From Cercis canadensis (lineage: Eukaryota; Streptophyta; Magnoliopsida; Fabales; Fabaceae), in NCBI GenBank assembly GCA_003255065.1, contig QAOA01006583.1, positions 276,123 through 340,122 on the forward strand: DNA of 64,000 nucleotides, in the 5' to 3' direction. Under the pieces are notes generated by a model that was not told where the DNA came from, searched no databases, and saw nothing but the letters and a program-made list of their open reading frames with translations. Positions 11,495 to 21,954 of this stretch are shown in pieces. Position 1 is the first letter of the stretch; each line of letters starts with the position of its first letter. The position numbers and the translations under genes are program-made.

Positions 11495-12142
11495 ACCATA
11501 CACATGTTAGACATGTGTGGCACTAGTGTCCAAGGTTTATCCGTGTCTGTATTGTGTCAAACATGGGAACACGTCAGCAAAATCCCCTATCCTTGCTTCC
11601 TAAATGGGATGCCACTCCTTTTTTTTTTTTGGTATTCTCATTNAGTGAAATATATGCTATTGCTCTATGGTTAGACATGTGTGGCACTAGTGTCCAAGGC
11701 TTATCTATGTCCGTACTGTGTCGGACACGATGATACGTCAACAAAATGCTGTGTCTGTACTTCCTAGGTGGGATGCCACTCCTTTTTTATGTGTTCTCAT
11801 CACTGAAATATGTGTTGTTGCTATGTGGTTAGACATGTGTGGTACTAGTGTCCAAAGCTTATCTGAGTCCGTATTGTGTTGGATCGGACACGTCAGCAAA
11901 ACACTATGTCTGTACGTCCTAGGTGGGATGTCACTCCTTTTTTGTATTCTCATCATTGAAATATGTGATGTTGCTATGTGGTTAGACATGTGTGGCCTTA
12001 GTGTCCAAGTTTTATCTGAGTCCGTATTGTGTTGAACACGGGGACACGTCAACAAAATACTGTGTTTGTGCGTCCTAGGTGGGATGCCACTCTATTTTTT
12101 TGTATTCTCATAATTGAAATATGTGTTGTTGCTATGTGGTTA
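11495..12142. repeat. Four-copy tandem array, unit about 155-165 bp
   Basis: Copies begin with TTAGACATGTGTGGCACTAG or close variants at about 11507, 11671, 11829 and 11982. Each contains GTGTCCAAG, a GTGTCGGACACG-like inverted motif, ACACGTCAGCAAAA and CCTAGGTGGGATGCCACTCC. The N at 11643 lies inside the first copy and does not mark a duplication. The open frames across the array follow the repeat period and are not genes. Confidence 0.85.
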
Positions 12143-12869
12143 ATTAATAAAATTTATTTACCTATCATTGAAAAAAAAAATAAGAGAAAAAGGAAAAGAA
12201 TTTTCACGATCGAATTTATTAAGAATAATTATAATCTTTAATCTAAAATTCAGATTTTGTAACTACTAATTAACTCACTCAAAATAACTAGCTTGAATCA
12301 TTCTCCTTAACATAAATAATTATATATCTTCCTAAAGATTGCCGTATCATAAAATCTACATTCAAAATTTAAAAGTGAATAGTTTGAAGTCACTCATCTG
12401 GAAGGTTGTGACTAGAGACTTATTATTATTATCTTGTTGGGAGTGCATATTAATGGTGGTTATAGTAGTGAAGGTTATTGAAATTAGAAGAATAATCTAT
12501 TTGCGAGCAGGTTTGAGGCAATTTATGTAGGTGTTTGAGCTAAGTGCCTATGCTGCAGCATATATACTGAAGAAATTAATTTGGTAAATTGGTGTGTGGA
12601 CTATCATGCTGGATGTCAAGAACAAGAATGTGCAGCATACAGTGATACTTTCTAAGGCACATTTGTTCAATCAATGACTAGTAGGAAGACATTGTATATA
12701 GTAAATTCCTCTTTAATGCCAGTCTAGCCCTAAGAGAACCTTTGCTATTAGAACCTTTCATTTTTTTTTTTTTTTCTATTAGAACCTGTGCTACTCTCGA
12801 CCTAATAATTTTTTAAAAATGCAGTGTTATACATACACAATTTTGCTATACGTATACAGTTCACAATAT
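12143..12869. other. Gene-free stretch
   Basis: AT-rich, with A/T tracts (12171-12182, 12763-12777). No gene, RNA or repeat was recognised. Confidence 0.4.
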
Positions 12870-14995
12870 CTAAATTTAATCTGATAGCTTAAATTGATTG
12901 TACATTCTTACATCTTTTAAAATTCGTGAATATATTATTTTTCTTTAAAATGTTTGTCAAGCTTGTATGGGATTCCACGGAGGAAATAGAAATATAAGAG
13001 GAGAGTATGAACGGAGTTGAAGAGAGAAAGATAAATCTCTATACATAGGATCAAATTTATTTCTAACTATTTTAGAAATATAAAATTATTTATAGGCCTT
13101 TACTTAATAGTTTAAATTTTTAGGAGAATCAGTACCTTGACGAAGTGTATTATAACATTAATTTTTATAATTTTCTTATGCAGTATGTGCACCTTCTAGT
13201 TTGTAGAAGGTCAACATTAGGGTATTTTAGTAGAGAAAGATAAAGAAATTGACACTAGGTTAGTAGCTACCGTGGAATAATGAAGAAAGAAACCATCACT
13301 ATGAGTTTTAAATGAGAGAAATGTGGAATGAATGCTATGATCCCAAGGGCATCTGAATTAGTCATACAGACTTTAAAGTTGGAGAGTTCCTCATCCGAAG
13401 TTCAAACCCCTTGTCTTTTCTAAGATTTAATTCTTGAATATTTTCCCTTATATATAATAAAGATTATTATCTAATCTGACAGCCGAAATTGACTGTACAC
13501 TGTTACATCTTTTAAAAAGCATGAATGTATTATCTTTTTTTAAGATGTTTGTCAAGCTTTTATGAGATTCCACGGAGGAAACAGAAATATAGGAGGAGAG
13601 TATGAACGGAGTTGAAGAGAGAAAGATATATCTCTATACGTATGACTAAATTTATTTTTAAAAGAAAAAAATATGGAACAAATGTTATTGTTAGATATAA
13701 AACTATTCATAGGTCTTCACCTAACAGTTTAAGTTTTTGGGTTGAATCGGTTCTTGACACGGTATCAGAGTCTCTTTAACCAAATAATTAAGAGATCAAA
13801 TCTTTCTGCCTCTACTTTCTCAATTAAAGGGCTTTCGTGTGCGGGGTCGTGTTAGATATAAAACTATACATGAGCTTTCACCTAACAGCTCAAACTTTTT
13901 GATTAAATCGGTTCTTTGAAAGCTATGAGCCCAAGTGCATTTGAATTAGTCATATAGACTTTAAAGTTGGAGAGTTCCTCATCCTAAGTTCAAACCCCTA
14001 CTCTTTTCTAAGATTTAATTCTTGAATATTTTCCCCTATATTTAATAAAGATTATCATCTATTCTAACAGCTTAAATTGAAACGATACACACTCTTACAT
14101 ATTTTAAAACACGTGAATATATTCTTTTTCTTTAAAATGTTTGTCAAGCTTTAATGGGATTCCATGGACGAAATAGAAATATAGGAGGAGAGTATGAATG
14201 GAGTTCAAGAGAGAAAGATATATACATATAACCAAATTTATTTTTTAAAGAGAGAAATGTGGAACGAATGCTATGACCCAAGTGCATTTGAATTAGTCAT
14301 ATATTCCTTATCCTAAGTTCAAACTCCTACTCTTTTCTGAGATTGAATTCTTGAATATTTTCCTTTATATATAATAAAGATTATTATCTAATTTGACAGC
14401 TTAAATTAACTGTACACTCTTACATATTTTAAAACACGTGAATATATTATTTTTCTTTAAAATATTTGTGAAGCTTTTATGGGATTCCAGAGAGGAAATA
14501 GAAATATGGGACAAGAGTATGAATGGAGTTGAAAAGAGAAAGATATATCTCTATACATATGACCAAATTTATTTTTAAAAGAGAGAAATGTGGAATGAAT
14601 GCTATGACCCCAAATGCATATGAATTAGTCATATATTCCTCATCCCAAGTTCAAACCCCTACTCTTTTCTAAGATTCAATTCTTGAATATTTTCCCTATA
14701 TATAATAAATATTATTATCTAATCTGAAAACTTAAATTAATTGTACACTCTTATATCTTTTAAAATGCGTGAATATATTATTTTTCTTTAAAATGTTTGT
14801 CAAGCTTTTATGGGATTTGNACTCTTATATCTTTTAAAACGCGTGAATATATTATTTTTCTTTAAAATGTTTGTCAAGCTTTTATGGGATTTGACGGAGA
14901 AAATAGAAATATAGGAAGAAAGTATGAGCTGAGTTGAGGAGAGAAAGAGTCTGCATAATGTAGGTTATGACCAAATTTATTTTTAATTATTTTAG
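12870..14995. repeat. Degenerate tandem array, five to six units of 325-595 bp
   Basis: The anchor TGTTTGTCAAGCTT recurs at about 12951, 13546, 14139, 14463 (mutated) and 14794, each time followed by a GGGATTCCACGGAGGAAATA-like segment and GAGTATGAACGGAGTTGAAG. Several units also carry GTTCAAACCCC, which resembles a polymerase III B box. The N at 14820 is flanked by a 73-bp direct duplication (14747-14819 and 14821-14893) that is probably an assembly artefact. Confidence 0.8.
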
Positions 14996-16354
14996 AATTA
15001 TAATTGTAATTTAATAAATTAAAATACTAAATATGTAAACAAATTTTAAAAATGTGTTAAATATAATACTATTTATCAACGTTCACTTAACAAGCTTTTC
15101 CCCTAAAGAAAACAACTTAAGCTTTTATGAGAATTGGTAGCTTGACAAAGTATACTAAGAGATTTATTTTTACAATTTTCTTATTTATGTCCACCTTCTA
15201 GTTTGTAGAAGGTTAACATTAGGGTATTTTAGTTGAGAAAAATAAGGAAATTCTCATCCTAGTTCAAACCCCTACTCTTTTTCTAAGAATTTTGTTCTTT
15301 TGTTTTGTTTTTGTTAGTTACTCTTTTCTAAGATTTAATTGTTGGATATTTTCCCCCTGTATTAAAGATTACTATCTATTGTTATATCCTTTTGTGGGAT
15401 ATTATTGAAATTGGGTTTATTTCTTGAAAAGTATAAAGGCATGATTCTTGGTTTTGACAGAATCTTCAAAAGGAATCTCTTTGGTTTGTACTATATATGA
15501 TTTCACTCTTAAATTAGAAAAAATATGATATTAAAAATTCATTGGCCCACGAAAAATTTGATAAAATTATTTTTACTATCTAGTTTGCGTTATATCATTT
15601 GGATAGGATATTACTAATTGGGTTTGTTTCCTCTAAAGTGTATAAGGTGATGTTTAGTGAAAATTGGATGCTGTTTTCAGCTGTATCTTCAAAAGGAATA
15701 TCTTCACTTGTATTATGGTTTCAATTTTAATTAGAAACATATATGATATTTTTTTTTGGGTACCCACATTACAATATTTAAAATTCATTCCCCCTAAGCA
15801 TGTTAGGTAAACCATTATTTCAAGATTCTGTACTAAAAAGAATTTTGTAATTAGGTGTATATAATCTATTCTGATGTAGTAAGTTATTTGGTTATTTTAG
15901 GAAAAAGTAATAGCTGTTATCATAAAAAGTAATTTTCAAATTCATATTCATTTGATTTCATAACTTCATAAATACCTGCATTTCTTCCATTTGTTTATCA
16001 TACAATGACACAATCAAGTAATTGGATAAGCTACAGAAAGTATTTGATACTAATTTGCAAATAAAAATCCAGCTATAATATACCAGCATTTATGATTAGA
16101 ATCTGTTTGTGCCTGAACCTCAATGTGAATTTTTTTCACTACAAACTAACCCCCAACATCAAAGTATGATATTTCCAATATCCTCCACTAAGTAGGATAT
16201 TTAAGCTTGACATTGTATTTTGCATCCCTTAGTTATAGCTCACAGATGTCCTTTTTAAATATAGAAAATGGAAGGTGGCTAAGCTATGCCAACTGTTATC
16301 ACTCATGCATCTTGAGAAACCTGCCAAGATCCATGTCCAAAATAGCCCAAAGAT
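14996..16354. other. Gene-free stretch with a diverged two-unit repeat
   Basis: About 15385-15510 and about 15582-15710 share a diverged pattern (GGGATATTA, TTGGGTTTATTTC/TTGGGTTTGTTTC, ATCTTCAAAAGGAAT). A CCACCTTCTAGTTTGTAGAAGG motif at 15190 repeats the one at 13190. The remainder, 15800-16354, is upstream sequence of the MADS gene with no feature I can name. Confidence 0.45.
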
Positions 16355-16454
16355 TTGATTACTCGTAATCATTGTTGCAAGACAATACAGGGAATCCAAA
16401 TTAGCATAATTATTGCCTCATTAATAATATCAATGTGGGTATCTCAAATTGATG

Positions 16455-16462
16455 TATATAAA
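16455..16462 (+). promoter_or_regulatory. TATA box of the MADS gene
   Basis: TATATAAA lies 79 bp upstream of the chosen ATG at 16541, a plausible spacing for a plant core promoter with a short leader. Confidence 0.55.
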
Positions 16463-16540
16463 GCAAAGACTGTTTGGGTTAAGAAAGGCACAACACATAC
16501 AATCTCCATTTTCCTTGTTGCTTCTTTTCTGATCACAACC

Positions 16541-17257
16541 ATGACTAGAAAGAAGGTGAAGCTGGCGTTCATAGCTAATGACTCCGCGAGAAAAGCGACA
16601 TTCAGGAAGAGGAAGAAGAGTTTGATGAAGAAGGTGGGGGAGCTGAGCACCTTATGTGGGATTGATGTATGTGCCATACTGTTCAGTCCCTATGATTCTC
16701 AGCCAGAGGTTTGGCCATCCCCATTGGGGGTCCAAAGTGTGCTTGCTAAGTTCAGGGAAATGCCTGAAATGGAGAAAAACAAGAAGATGGTGAATCAAGA
16801 GGACTTCTTGAAGCAGAGAATCTTCAAGGCCAAAGAGCAAGTCCACAAGCAGAGAAAAGACAACCGTGAGAAGGAGATGACCCATGTTATGTTTCAATAC
16901 CTTAGTGGAGAGAAGTTTGTGCACCATGTGATGAATATGGTCCACTTGAAGGATCTGACATGGGTGCTTGACCAAAACCTGAGGGATATCACTATGAAGA
17001 TGGAGGCACTGAACAATGATAATAGCCAAACCCAAGTGGTGGGGCCGGCAAGCCCAGATGGTGCTGGGAGTAGTGGAACCAAGGCAAAGGTGGAGCCTGA
17101 GCTGGGACTGGAGATGAACTTGGCCACTATGCAAAGACAACAGTGGTTTATGGACTTTAGCAATTGTAATGCGACTGAGATGCTGCTATTTGGAGATGTG
17201 AATCACCAAATTGCTATGCTGTTTAACAATCCCTTTTCCAGGGGAAATGTTATTTAA
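16541..17257 (+). CDS. Type I (M-gamma) MADS-box protein, AGL80-like
   Basis: Single exon, 238 residues. An upstream in-frame ATG at 16355 exists, but the MADS domain begins exactly at 16541 (MTRKKVKLAFIANDSARKAT), and a TATA box lies between the two, so the shorter start is preferred. Residues 1-60 are the SRF-type MADS domain (FRKRKKSLMKKVGELSTLCG, then DVCAILFSPYD), which binds DNA. Residues about 85-160 are helical and charged, as in AGL80 relatives, and the C-terminus is Gln/Asn-rich. AGL80-type proteins are nuclear factors active in the female gametophyte and endosperm, usually as partners of M-alpha proteins such as AGL61. Lack of introns fits type I genes. The frame is intact despite the transposon-rich surroundings. 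Confidence 0.93.
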   Translation: MTRKKVKLAFIANDSARKATFRKRKKSLMKKVGELSTLCGIDVCAILFSPYDSQPEVWPSPLGVQSVLAKFREMPEMEKNKKMVNQEDFLKQRIFKAKEQVHKQRKDNREKEMTHVMFQYLSGEKFVHHVMNMVHLKDLTWVLDQNLRDITMKMEALNNDNSQTQVVGPASPDGAGSSGTKAKVEPELGLEMNLATMQRQQWFMDFSNCNATEMLLFGDVNHQIAMLFNNPFSRGNVI

Positions 17258-17721
17258 TGTGTCACAAAAAGCAATTTAGAAAAGTAAATCAAAGAGCATA
17301 GCTCAAGTAGTTGGGTTGGAGTTGGTAGGGGTTTTGGTATTCCAGTCAAGTTATTAGAGGAGGTCTAGTCTTAATAATGATTTTCTTTTGTATAATTGCT
17401 TGTCAATTTGAATAATATGAATCATATGATTAGCCTTATATGTTGTACAAAATATATTTTTTCTCAAAAGATCGATAATTTTCATTTATTAACTTGTTAA
17501 TAACAAGTACACTAAGAAACATGAACATAACTTTTTGTCAGTGTCTGATGCAATTCAGACACCGCAACACGTTGGACTAGTGTGAGTGTATGATATGAGT
17601 CCGACACAATGTCCAATTAAAAAAAAACGAGTCTGATATAGTGTCCAATTAAAAAATAATTTTTTGCTCGCTCCGATAGTTTAGCTACACGGACATGGCT
17701 TGCTTCAATTTTTTCATCTAA

Positions 17722-17804
<83 letters not shown>

Positions 17805-18595
17805 CTTTGAGATAGTTGGCCAAATGACCAAAGCTGTCACAACTGTGGAGGTTTACACCTGAAATAGGGGGTGAAAGATAGCCTTAAGGCTAAAGACGGC
17901 TTCACTAAACCAAGGCATCTTTTCAATTTTCTATCTAACTTGATAGCAACTAAAAGTGGGTAAAATAGGTTTGTTTCCCTGCGGTGGCCATGGAGGAGTT
18001 GAACTTGTAATTCCCCATGGTCTTTGGCTCGAGACCACTTTATTCAAGTTTGATTTACAAGAGATTTGCCTATGAGTCGATACTGAACCATGAAACTCAT
18101 CCAAGAAGAAGAATGAGAAGAAGATGACCCGTGTGTTTTTGAGTTGATAAAATTAAAATATATTAGATTTTAAATAATTGTTTTTTTATTGATGTTTTGG
18201 GTCATTTAGCCTATTTTANAATTGTTTTTTTTATTGATGTTTTGGGTCATTTAGCCTATTTTAGGAATGGCCCAATTACTAAAAGTCCACAAATATATTT
18301 ACTTTGTGACAAAGAAAAATTAAAGCATAATCAATCTTTTGGTTATTCTAATATCATATAATATAACTAATATTGTATTGTATTAACTAACTTAAAACAC
18401 ATGAATGCACACACACATATATGTGCCATGTCATACTTGCATTTTTAAAATTTTTCCTCGTTCCGTGTCACATTGTGTCTAGTATCAGTGTCGATGCTTC
18501 CTAGCAGGTACACAAAAGAGGGAAAACACCTCATGGAAGCAAAATCACCCAACAACACTGGCAAAAGATGAACCAGATTAACAACATACAATAGA
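17258..18595. other. Gene-free stretch with long T tract and an N-flanked duplication
   Basis: A T tract of about 75 nt, with one A, covers 17729-17804. Bases 17540-17561 form a small perfect hairpin (GTGTCTGA/TCAGACAC). TCCGACACAATGTCCAATTA and GTGTCGATGCTTCCTAG phrases (17600 and 18490) resemble the 11.5-12.1 kb array. The N at 18219 is flanked by about 42-bp copies (18177-18218 and 18220-18263), probably an assembly artefact. Confidence 0.55.
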
Positions 18596-19010
18596 ATTCA
18601 AACTACAATACCATCAAGAAAATCCTTCCAATGTTTCCATGAACTCCGAACAATAATTACAGGATCTGGTATAATGTTCCCATTGACTTGTCTATTGTGG
18701 CTTTGCCAGAAATATTCAGATTAAAGCAATCTGCCCCATTGCTTGATTAGGCGCATTTGAGCAAGTCTCATCTGTAGCCTTGGTAAAGAGAATATAAATG
18801 CTGATGATTCACTCCCAGTGCTCTCCTAGAAACCTTCAAACCGCTTATGCTACCCTTTCTGTTTGTTTTATACAAGAGATGAGATAATTAAACCTTCCGC
18901 ATATAATAAAAAGAGATATGGAGAAAGAGGGTCACCTTGACGGAGCTGCCTGAGTAACTTGGACGCTTCTCTGGCGGTTCCTATAACTTAGTTTTCTTTT
19001 TCATGCTAGA
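18596..19010 (-). pseudogene. LINE (L1-type) reverse-transcriptase fragment
   Basis: On - the sequence encodes LLRQLRQGDPLSPYLF, the conserved RT block preceding the catalytic YADD region in plant L1 ORF2. Further downstream it reads IKQWGRLL and SEYFWQSHNRQVNG in shifting frames. The catalytic Asp-Asp block is missing, so a deletion or frameshift lies inside. It is an isolated, inactive fragment. Confidence 0.75.
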
Positions 19011-19371
19011 TTAAATATACATATATATGGAGGTAGAAGCACCCACTAAAGATTATAGTGACTTAGTGAGAAGCCATAGATGGTTGTGGAGAGTGCTTTG
19101 AAGGGGACCTATCTGCTGCTACTGCTCAAGTGCTTTGAATTTCAAGAGCTGGATCTCAAGGATATAGCAATGGAATCATGGCTGCCAAGTCCTTATTTTA
19201 GTTTTTGTACATTCTTGGACAACTCCAGTTTTGATGCTCTTTCTTTTATTTTTATTCATTAAAGGTGACATACATATATATATTCTTTTATTTTTGGAGA
19301 CTAATGCTATCAATATTAATTCTTGGTTTGTCTCACATAATTTTTATTGCTTTGTTTCCTCTTGATAAGGA
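19011..19371. other. Gene-free stretch
   Basis: It contains a 60-codon open frame (19080-19262) with no family resemblance. Otherwise AT-rich spacer between the LINE fragment and the RLP pseudogene. Confidence 0.4.
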
Positions 19372-21925
19372 TTATGGATCAATGGATGAAGTGACATTCT
19401 GAACTACTTTTAATGATACTCGAGCTATTGAAATACTCTGAAAACCATTAATTAAACTATATCTGGAAAAATAATTCATATTAGCAAATAATTCAACTAT
19501 GTCAGTGTCGAGCATAAATTTACCCTCATCACAAACACCTTTCTCTTTCACATGAATTGGTGATTTCATGATTCAATAGCGTTATGGAAGTAAGCATGAG
19601 ATATAAATTCTTACCTTCTAGCCTTTGACATTGATATTGTCTGTCAATTTGTTCAATAACTTGAGGTAGCCATGTCTCCAAGAACGTTTGACGAAAATTG
19701 ATCCTAAGAGTCCCCAAAATCTGATGAGAAATCCAAGCCCCATATGCTCATTAAAAAATGCTTCAAAGAAATGTGAGTGCTCATGATCTTCTTTAATTAC
19801 TGGTGATGCATGAGGTATTATTGGTGCTTTATCTTCTAGACATATTTTGTCAAGTGGTTTCCCATAAAGATTTAGATTTCCTTCATAACTGGAGCTTGGA
19901 GGCATTAAAGCTCAACAGTTGTGTTCCAATTGAAATTTTCCTAGAGAGGCTATTGTTTGACAAGTCTAATATGCTGAGACCATCAATTTGAGAAAGACTG
20001 GAAGGAATTATGCTAGAGAGAATATTTCTTAACAAATCAAGAAATTCAAGTGCTTTCAAATTTCCAATCACGGATGAGATTTCTTCACTCAAATTGTTAC
20101 TTCACAAATTCAGAGAAACAAATCCAAAAAATACCCAAATTCAATAGGTATTTCCCCATTTAGATTCTTGCTTGAGAGATCAATGCTTTTGAGACGCGAC
20201 TCAGGATTCTTGAACACATGTTCTGCACTTTTTCACGCAAATGATATGTAGAAACCACACCAAGAACTGTAACCATGATTGGGAGTAAAATCATGACTTA
20301 CATGTTGAGTTGTATCGATACCCTTTTTAGCTATAACAGTAAAATTCTTAATGTATATTGAAACTCCTTTTGATAAGTTATTATGTGAGAGATTTAAGAC
20401 TCTAATTTGCCTTAAATAACAAAGATGCAAAGGCATACTTCCAATCAGACAATTTTCTTGTAAGCTTTAGAGTACCAATTATTGAAGGCTTTCACCTATC
20501 TATAGAGGTATTGGACTAAATAATTTATCTTCTCCCATATCTAGTATAACTAACTTGGTGCAATTTTTCAAGGAGGAAGGTAATTGTCCAATTAAACTAT
20601 TGTTTCATAAAACCAAAGCCTTTATTTCAACAAGGCTGCTCATGGAGATTGGAATCTTTTCAGACAATGTGTTATTGCTTAGATCAAGAAACTATAATGA
20701 TTTAAAATGGCTCAAACAATTAGGCAACTGCCATATTAATTGATTGTTTGATACATCCAAAACTTTCAAAATTCACCTATACCCTTGCCACATAAAAAAT
20801 GAACCATATTTTTTGAGAAAAACAATCCTGATGCTTGTAATAAAAATGATGGAATTGCACTTTCGAATTGATTTGAATCCAAAGCTATCTTGGGTGGGTA
20901 ATCAAACTTGAGTGGAAAATTTAGAATTTCACCAACGAGATTGTTGGATGAAATATTCATGGAATATAGCATTTGTGATATTGTACATTCCAAAACCACT
21001 TTGGTACAAAACCCAAAATCCCAGCATTAGATATATCAAGAATCTTTAAGCTATTTTAATTTTGGAGTCAATTCAAAAAGTTAGGACTTACAAAATGTTA
21101 GACTCAACGAACTTAATTGAAAATGAGGAATCAAGGTAGTGCTAAATTTTAAAACCAATAATGAATTGTAAGATAAGTCTAACCTCTTCAATTTGGAAAG
21201 ATTCATGAAATGAGATTCTATCATCACACATTTCGAAGAATTTCCATTGACGTACAATTCCTCTAACTCATCAAGCAATAGGATACTTTTGGACATTTAT
21301 CTATTTAATTTATTATTGGAAAGTGATAATCTTTTCAAAGATGAGAAAATTGAAAGGTTAGGTAACATGCCAATAATCCCATTCTTCGTAAGATTCAAAT
21401 CTTGTAATCTATGTACAATGCATCATGAGAAGTTATAAATAAAACTTAGCTCTTTACTCAAGTTATTATTGGAAGGATAAAACCCTTGCAATGTGCATAT
21501 ATTCTTAATGGATTTTGGGATGTGACTTTTTAGATTGTTGGAGGAGAGATCCAGTTGGTTAAAAGAGTTCATTATGTTGCCAAAATCATTAGGAATAGGA
21601 CCTTCTAAAAGGTTACTAGCAAGGTAAAGCTCATGAAGATTGGAGCTGAAATTGAATATCCAGAAGAATATTGTTGATGATTTCGACTTATTCTCAAAAT
21701 GATCAAGATCAAAGGTGAATAGAGAAGAACAAGAATTCAAATAGAAAGGAGAGGACTGAATAAAATTATTATTTGAAAGATCACATCTACTTAGATGAAA
21801 CTCTTTCAAGGTTAGAGCTGAAGTTGAACACCCATTAGAATGTTGATGATGTCATCAGAGAGAATGAGGATGATATGAAAAGAGGAAAAATTCAAATAAG
21901 AAAGTGATGGAAAGACGATATTATT
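19372..21925 (-). pseudogene. LRR receptor-like protein (EIX/Cf type), copy 1, N-terminus missing
   Basis: Reading on -, LRR units appear in several frames: [20 protein letters not shown] (about 21640), LKRLDLSYNSLLVL (about 21170), IRVLNLSHNNLSKG (20400), then LEFLDLLRNILSSIIPSSL and LSILDLSNNSLSRKI (20050-19950). The end has the juxtamembrane SSYEGNLNLYGKPLDK, an acidic stretch, a membrane segment (LGFLIRFWGLLGSIFV) and a short basic tail (KRSWRHGYLKLLNKLTDN). RLPs of this type sit in the plasma membrane and recognise microbial or apoplastic ligands without a kinase. The signal peptide and first LRRs are absent, and many stops and frameshifts break it. Copy 2 begins about 30 bp away in the opposite direction. 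Confidence 0.88.
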
Positions 21926-21954
21926 ATTTGTTTATTCCTTTAACAGTCACATTC

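Noticed and set aside
11351-12241. Several cysteine-rich open frames over 11.3-12.2 kb
   Set aside because: They repeat with the tandem unit on both strands and reflect the repeat period.
16444-17163. Three open frames antisense to the MADS gene
   Set aside because: Shadows of the coding sequence; no family resemblance.
17617-17823. Open frame on - made mostly of lysine
   Set aside because: Translation of the long T tract at 17729-17804.
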